This document shows positions 14,675 through 18,707 of a stretch of DNA of 18,707 nt, piece after piece; the stretch's first letter is position 1, and each line of letters opens with the position of its first letter. The notes beneath the pieces are model-generated. The model had not been told where the DNA came from, ran no database searches, and saw only the letters and a program-made list of their open reading frames with translations. Both the position numbers and the translations under genes were made by a program. This stretch comes from Candidatus Izemoplasmatales bacterium (GTDB lineage Bacteria; Bacillota_I; Bacilli_A; Izemoplasmatales; Hujiaoplasmataceae): assembly GCA_028699855.1 (NCBI GenBank), contig JAQVTV010000005.1:1-18707 (forward strand), written 5' to 3'.

Positions 14675-16412
14675 AATGTTTGCTTGCCAAATAATCTGCA
14701 GCTTCTAGGTTTTCGGTGCCAAATCCGCTATATGAATGAGGTCTGTATATGGATTCTTCATCCACATTATGCAACGATACCGGAATTCTCAACATGCTGG
14801 CAAGCGTGATCAAATCCTTGCCGATGTGTCCATAGACGAAAGCGCCATGATTAGCTCCCCATTGTGACATAAATGAATGAACATTGCGAAAGCCGTTTTT
14901 ATCGATAAGCTTTGGCACAAAAAACGTGGTTGGCCATGTGTAATCAGTCAGCTTCCAAATCGTATCCGCGACTTTTTCTGGTATGACACAAGAATATCCC
15001 TCACCTATTTGGATTACAGGTCCGATACCATCAATAATATTGACTCGAATCAACGTCAATGGCATTTCATATTGTGTAATGAATCGAGAGGAGAATCCTC
15101 CTCCTCGAAAATAGTCTCGATCCGCGGGACAAAACTGAGTCAATTCAAGCATTTTTTTGTGCTCATCATCAGTTGTTTTCCACCAGGGTTTCATGCAATG
15201 CTCACCATGATCATTCTCACAGACTCCAATGCCATCCAATGCTGCACTGCCACTGTTTATCAGATGAATCAAGCCATCCTTTGCAAGTCCTTCCGGTCTC
15301 CAACCCGTGAACCGTTCAATACTTTTGGGACTCCAATAAGTCCGTACATCCGCAAAAACTGCTGGTTGTCCTGTGAGCGCTTGAGCAAAATACATCGCTG
15401 TTCCATTCAATCCATCATTTTCAGTTGCGACAATCAGCGGTTGTCTTTTCCCGTTCCAGTCAAAACTTGAATTCAATATCGCTTCAGCGAAATCTCCGTT
15501 TGGCATGAAGTCTGTCCACTGTCTTTGGCCTTGAAATCCTCCAAAAGCCCCACAATGGCCGCAAGACTCTTCTTCCCATCCCAATGCTTTCAACCGAGGA
15601 TTTCCACGAATAATGTCGCGAATAATGAGTGTCATCTTGACAGAAAACTCCCAGTCACGAGCGAGCTCTTCAGGTGTCTTTTTAACGCGATTCTTATCAT
15701 GGCCTTTGATGCAATTGCTCTTTGTCCACGCTAGTGCTTTTTGATATTCCTCGGAATCAAATATTTCCAACTGAACCCGACGCATAATTTCACTCATATC
15801 CACAAATTCCGGTCGTAAACCGAGATACTCCTGGAAAAAATGATGATCACAATACGAACCCATGATTCCCATGGATACGCCACCGATATTGACATATGCG
15901 CGATGTCTCAGTTGTCCTACAGCGATTGCGCACTGCGCGAATTGCACAATTTTAGCCCTCACATCATTGGGCACTTCTTGATCATCTACGTTTTGTACAT
16001 CTTCACCATAGATTGCGAATGCAGGAATTCCTTTCTGAGCATGGGCAGCCATCGCCGCAGCCAAGTATACTGCGCCTGGTCTATTTGGATTGTTCAATCC
16101 CCAGATTGCCTTGATTGTCATCGGGTTCGTGTCCATTGTTTCTGTTCCGTAGCACCAACATGATGTCACAGACAAGGTCGCGACAACATTTTCTTTGGAA
16201 AACTGTTCTTCTACTTGGCTTGCTTCAGCAAAACCGCCAATAGTCGTATTGCCGATCACGCATTCTACTGAAGAGCCGTCAAGATAAAAACAATCGGATT
16301 CGATAATGCGTTTGGCTTTGTACGCCATTTCCATACACACTTCTTCAAGGCTTTCGCGGATGCCCCCCCGCCTACCGTCGATGATGGCTCGGATTCCAAT
16401 CCTTGGTTTCAT
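14655..16412 (-). CDS. fucI: L-fucose isomerase / D-arabinose isomerase
   Basis: This 585-residue protein is close to the E. coli length of 591 and colinear with it. Shared blocks include the N-terminal IGIRAIIDGRRGGIRESLEE, then SCWCYGTETMD, RPGAVYLAAAMAAHAQKGIP, AILNSSFDWNG and a C-terminal GPLYK. The metal and catalytic residues known from E. coli (Glu337, Asp361, His528) align as Glu331 (ATENDGLNG), Asp355 (FADVRTYW) and His522 (WGANHG). The enzyme interconverts L-fucose and L-fuculose, and D-arabinose and D-ribulose, using Mn2+. The ATG at 16412 follows GGAGGG by 6 bases; an ATG six codons upstream (16430) would overlap this site and is not preferred. It is the first gene of an operon with the AraB-like kinase. 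Several inverted repeats lie upstream. Confidence 0.96.
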   Translation of the reverse strand: MKPRIGIRAIIDGRRGGIRESLEEVCMEMAYKAKRIIESDCFYLDGSSVECVIGNTTIGGFAEASQVEEQFSKENVVATLSVTSCWCYGTETMDTNPMTIKAIWGLNNPNRPGAVYLAAAMAAHAQKGIPAFAIYGEDVQNVDDQEVPNDVRAKIVQFAQCAIAVGQLRHRAYVNIGGVSMGIMGSYCDHHFFQEYLGLRPEFVDMSEIMRRVQLEIFDSEEYQKALAWTKSNCIKGHDKNRVKKTPEELARDWEFSVKMTLIIRDIIRGNPRLKALGWEEESCGHCGAFGGFQGQRQWTDFMPNGDFAEAILNSSFDWNGKRQPLIVATENDGLNGTAMYFAQALTGQPAVFADVRTYWSPKSIERFTGWRPEGLAKDGLIHLINSGSAALDGIGVCENDHGEHCMKPWWKTTDDEHKKMLELTQFCPADRDYFRGGGFSSRFITQYEMPLTLIRVNIIDGIGPVIQIGEGYSCVIPEKVADTIWKLTDYTWPTTFFVPKLIDKNGFRNVHSFMSQWGANHGAFVYGHIGKDLITLASMLRIPVSLHNVDEESIYRPHSYSGFGTENLEAADYLASKHYGPLYK

Positions 16413-16439
16413 AATCATCCCTCCATACATTTGTCATAT

Positions 16440-16458
16440 ATCATCTTATGAAGATGAT
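16440..16458. repeat. 19-bp palindrome upstream of fucI (candidate operator)
   Basis: ATCATCTT-ATG-AAGATGAT has perfect 8-base arms with a three-base centre. It is 28 bases before the fucI start codon and just before the ribosome site, where a repressor could block transcription or initiation. No regulator gene is in the window, so the binding family is unknown. Confidence 0.55.
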
Positions 16459-16481
16459 TAAATCGATTTGTTTAGAAAATC

Positions 16482-16501
16482 TCGATGTGTCTGCACATCG
16501 A
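16482..16501. repeat. 20-bp inverted repeat in the fucI upstream region
   Basis: TCGATGTG-TCTG-CACATCGA forms an 8-bp perfect stem with a four-base loop. No long U run follows. It could be part of an operator or a transcript hairpin. An adjacent GAATCA/TGATTC repeat at 16500-16518 (7-base centre) overlaps its end. Confidence 0.5.
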
Positions 16502-16538
16502 ATCATTACTGTTGATTCACTACGCATTTAAGACAGAG

Positions 16539-16569
16539 AATGCATCGCTAGAATACCTAGCGATGCATT
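16539..16569 (-). terminator. Hairpin terminator after the modular surface protein gene
   Basis: A perfect 13-bp stem AATGCATCGCTAG/CTAGCGATGCATT with a five-base loop begins 14 bases after the stop codon of the upstream gene. The following minus-strand bases (CTCTGTCTT) are pyrimidine-rich but not a clean U run, so termination may be partial. It could also be a bidirectional or stabilising stem. Confidence 0.6.
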
Positions 16570-16582
16570 TCCTGAATCATGA

Positions 16583-18691
16583 CTACTCTTCGATTGCTGG
16601 AGGTACGACCAACGATATCCAAGTATCCCTATTTGCAATGACGAGTTCGACATCATCATAGGTCAAAACATGATTGCCTGTCTCGGTATTTTGGAATAGA
16701 CCAAATTGGATATTATCCAAATCAAGTTCAAGATCGGCAAAGTAGCTTAGCTGAATCGTTTGAGTGAATGTAACGTTTGTTCCATCATCTTCGATTATTG
16801 GAACGCCAATCTCTGGTGTCCATGGGCCAAAGTAACCTGCTTGAGGCATATACACGCCGGTCCAAGCCGATGGGATGATGCGAACCTCATAGATGACCGA
16901 ATCACCAAACACGAAATATTGCCTAATACTTTCCTCAAATCCATTTGATGTAAACGCACCGGAAGCGATGACGTACTGCGTGATGATTGCGCCATCAACA
17001 TAGCGAATCGATCCTACGATATCATCTTCACCAAAAGTTCCCAACAAATGATACTCATCGGTTAAGTTGATAACAGGCGATTCAATCGGGTCATCATCGT
17101 CATCTCCTCCGGGGAGCGTGAGTTGTAACCAATTCGAGCTATCGTCGATTGACAATTGGAATGCGTCGTTGTAGATGAGCGCGTCCGAACCTTCTGCAGT
17201 CACTTCAAATACACAGAAGTAGATTTCATCCAATGAAAAACCCATATTCGTAAAGTAACTGACTTCGATATCTTGACTTAATGTGTAGACGCCCTCGATA
17301 TCTGTAATGACCGGATTATGGATTTCAGGAGTCCACGGAGCCCATGCTCCGGATTCCGGCTTGAACACGCCGGTCCACGACCCATTTATCGCACGAACCT
17401 CATAGATTTCATTGTCACCGAAAATAAAGTATTGACTGAGTCTTTCCTCAAAGGGAGCGTTCGTAAATGATCCACTTGTCGTCACATACTTCATTTTCAG
17501 GGTTCCATCGACATACGCGATATAGACTTCGAATTCGTCTGGGCCAACGGTTCCTAAATAGATGTAATCTTCAGATAAAATAATCTCCTCATGTCCTACT
17601 TGTACGGGCCAAGCTTCTTTCAGGACGATGGGTTCAGACAGCACAATGGTCAAACTGCTTTGTGACAGCGACTTATCTTTATAACCTTCTTTGGAAAAAT
17701 CGAGCACATACGGCGTTGTGCTATGCGCGATATCCACGAACTCGAAATGTCCTTCACTATCCGTGGTCGCGACAAATGATGTATTACGAATCGATACCGT
17801 CACACCTTCAAGGGGCAACCCTTCTTCATCCTCAACCGAACCCGAGACATTCAAATGCGTAATGACGGGTTCCAACGCAATATTTAGGGTCGCTTGATGA
17901 TCAGTAAACGCACTGCGTGTAACAGATCCTCGGAATGTATGATCGGGATAAGTGGCAACGATGGTAAGCACACTTACATTGATTTTATCGGCGGGTACAA
18001 TCAATGTATATGCCCCATTGGCATCGGTCATCGTGGAAATATTCAGTCCTTCAATGGTTACGCTTGCGTTTTCAACGGGATTATCATTTAAGGTGACCAC
18101 ACCACTCACGGTTCTTTCTTGGGGCTCAAGTACAGCATTTGATGAGCCCTCGAAAATGCTTCTTCCATCAGGAGCGATACGCACCCAATCCTGGGGGTTA
18201 TTATGGGAAACGATAGCTCTTCCATCCACGCCAAGCATATCATCGCGATACCAATGATAGAGATTGACTTGATCGTGATCGGTCCAGAAATTCAACCCCA
18301 AACCCACGACGTCATCTTGATCAATAGCGAAGTCCGCCCCTGCGTAATCGCCAAAGACTGAATACTTGACAAACAAGGACAACACAACTTTATCTTCGAC
18401 TTGGTGCGTTTCATAGATCAGTTCTGTTCCCCAAAGGATCGATGTCAAGAAACGAACACCCTCTAGATAACTGACTACAACCACGATATCATTGTTGGAT
18501 GTCATTGCGATTTCGATCGTATGTGATCCATCCAGTCGTGAGTTTTCAGTATAGGCACCCGGATTGATATATACTTGTACCTTTTCTTCCTTGCCAGCAG
18601 AATAACGGAATTCATCGGCAACAAATTGGAAATAGAAACCGGTAGACGATTTGGTAAGATAGCCTTCAACGAGGTAGGGCGCATCCAATAC
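16583..18691 (-). CDS. Secreted modular protein: CBM9-like, CnaB-like and duplicated beta domains; N-terminus missing
   Basis: The frame runs to the window edge, with about 702 genuine residues up to a TAA-type stop region at 16583. The apparent GTG start at 18706 and its first five residues (VLFRS) are adapter sequence, so the true start and signal peptide are missing. Approximate segments, counted from that false start: 6-190, CBM9-like (FYFQFVADE, KVQVYINPG, WTDHDQVNLYHWY); 198-280 and 286-362, two carboxypeptidase-regulatory/CnaB-like domains (VSGVVTLNDNPVENASVTIEG and similar stretches); 380-531 and 551-701, two copies of an unrecognised domain sharing YEVR, SWTGV/AWTGV and GPWTPEI/APWTPEI. 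A PGGDDDDDP linker separates the copies. No C-terminal anchor is seen. It precedes fucI, so a role in polysaccharide binding is plausible but not shown. Confidence 0.8.
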   Translation of the reverse strand, partial: VLDAPYLVEGYLTKSSTGFYFQFVADEFRYSAGKEEKVQVYINPGAYTENSRLDGSHTIEIAMTSNNDIVVVVSYLEGVRFLTSILWGTELIYETHQVEDKVVLSLFVKYSVFGDYAGADFAIDQDDVVGLGLNFWTDHDQVNLYHWYRDDMLGVDGRAIVSHNNPQDWVRIAPDGRSIFEGSSNAVLEPQERTVSGVVTLNDNPVENASVTIEGLNISTMTDANGAYTLIVPADKINVSVLTIVATYPDHTFRGSVTRSAFTDHQATLNIALEPVITHLNVSGSVEDEEGLPLEGVTVSIRNTSFVATTDSEGHFEFVDIAHSTTPYVLDFSKEGYKDKSLSQSSLTIVLSEPIVLKEAWPVQVGHEEIILSEDYIYLGTVGPDEFEVYIAYVDGTLKMKYVTTSGSFTNAPFEERLSQYFIFGDNEIYEVRAINGSWTGVFKPESGAWAPWTPEIHNPVITDIEGVYTLSQDIEVSYFTNMGFSLDEIYFCVFEVTAEGSDALIYNDAFQLSIDDSSNWLQLTLPGGDDDDDPIESPVINLTDEYHLLGTFGEDDIVGSIRYVDGAIITQYVIASGAFTSNGFEESIRQYFVFGDSVIYEVRIIPSAWTGVYMPQAGYFGPWTPEIGVPIIEDDGTNVTFTQTIQLSYFADLELDLDNIQFGLFQNTETGNHVLTYDDVELVIANRDTWISLVVPPAIEE
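16604..17569 (-). repeat. Tandem duplicated ~150-residue domain in the surface protein
   Basis: Two protein-level copies occupy 17114-17569 and 16604-17056. They match in order: LGT.G.D(E/D), YVDG, SG(S/A)FT, FEE.(L/I).QYF.FGD, IYEVR, .WTGV, (A/G)PWTPEI, Q.I..SYF. The DNA of the two copies is clearly diverged, which indicates an old duplication. Confidence 0.85.
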
Positions 18692-18707
18692 AGATCGGAA
18701 GAGCACA
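18692..18707. other. Illumina TruSeq adapter sequence at the contig end (artefact)
   Basis: The last 16 bases, AGATCGGAAGAGCACA, are identical to the first 16 bases of the common Illumina read-1 adapter. They are not genomic, and they create a false GTG start for the open frame that ends the window. Confidence 0.95.

Noticed and set aside
1..18707. Possible UGA-as-Trp (Mollicutes code 4) genome
   Set aside because: TGA is used as the natural stop of hndD, hndA, the permease, the first phnE and the kinase, and Trp codons are TGG throughout, so the standard code applies.
1..18707. CRISPR array, tRNA, rRNA, transposase or phage genes
   Set aside because: No regularly spaced direct repeats, tRNA-like cloverleaf, rRNA stretches or transposase motifs were found on reading both strands.

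Overview
The window is one end of a bacterial contig in which every gene I can support lies on the minus strand, so transcription runs from high to low coordinates. Standard-code use (TGA as a stop, TGG as Trp), moderate GC, strong GGAGG-type ribosome sites, sigma-A-type promoters, lipoprotein signals, an [FeFe] hydrogenase and a DUF5011-type surface protein suggest an anaerobic Bacillota or deep-branching, Izemoplasma- or Acholeplasma-like bacterium that keeps the standard code. That rank is an inference with modest confidence. No rRNA, tRNA, CRISPR array, insertion sequence or phage gene was seen.

Layout, in transcription order. (1) 16583-18691: 3' part of a secreted modular protein with a CBM9-like segment, two carboxypeptidase-regulatory/CnaB-like beta domains and two copies of a ~150-residue domain. 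Its upstream end is cut, and the last 16 bases of the window are Illumina adapter. (2) 13019-16412: fucI and an araB-like kinase, overlapping by 20 bp, which fit D-arabinose (or L-fucose) conversion through D-ribulose to D-ribulose 5-phosphate. (3) 9326-12802: phnD-phnC-phnE-phnE, a complete phosphonate-type ABC importer with a strong promoter and a clear terminator. (4) 7483-9147: a cell-surface Ig-like protein with a C-terminal membrane anchor. (5) 2854-7404: hndA-hndB-hndC-hndD, an NAD(P)H-linked and possibly electron-bifurcating [FeFe] hydrogenase, followed without a gap by (6) 1163-2857, a NitT/TauT-like substrate-binding lipoprotein and permease with no ATPase gene. (7) 1-990: N-terminal 330 residues of a type II (Ca2+/Mn2+) P-type ATPase. 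It is preceded by a perfectly placed promoter and a yybP-ykoY (Mn2+) riboswitch whose P1 strand is shared with a terminator.

How it fits together: the hydrogenase disposes of or recycles reducing equivalents from fermentation, which pentose or fucose use would feed. The importers and surface proteins point to scavenging of phosphonates and of plant or algal polysaccharide. The riboswitch-ATPase unit is a metal-efflux module. The most interesting items are the visible Mn2+ riboswitch antitermination logic, the hydrogenase L1 motif TSCSPGW (Ser where the H-cluster Cys is expected), the transporter pair lacking an ATPase in the hydrogenase operon, a cluster of CAAGT/ACTTG boxes between araB and phnD, an 11-bp perfect hairpin inside phnC, and the adapter at the contig end.
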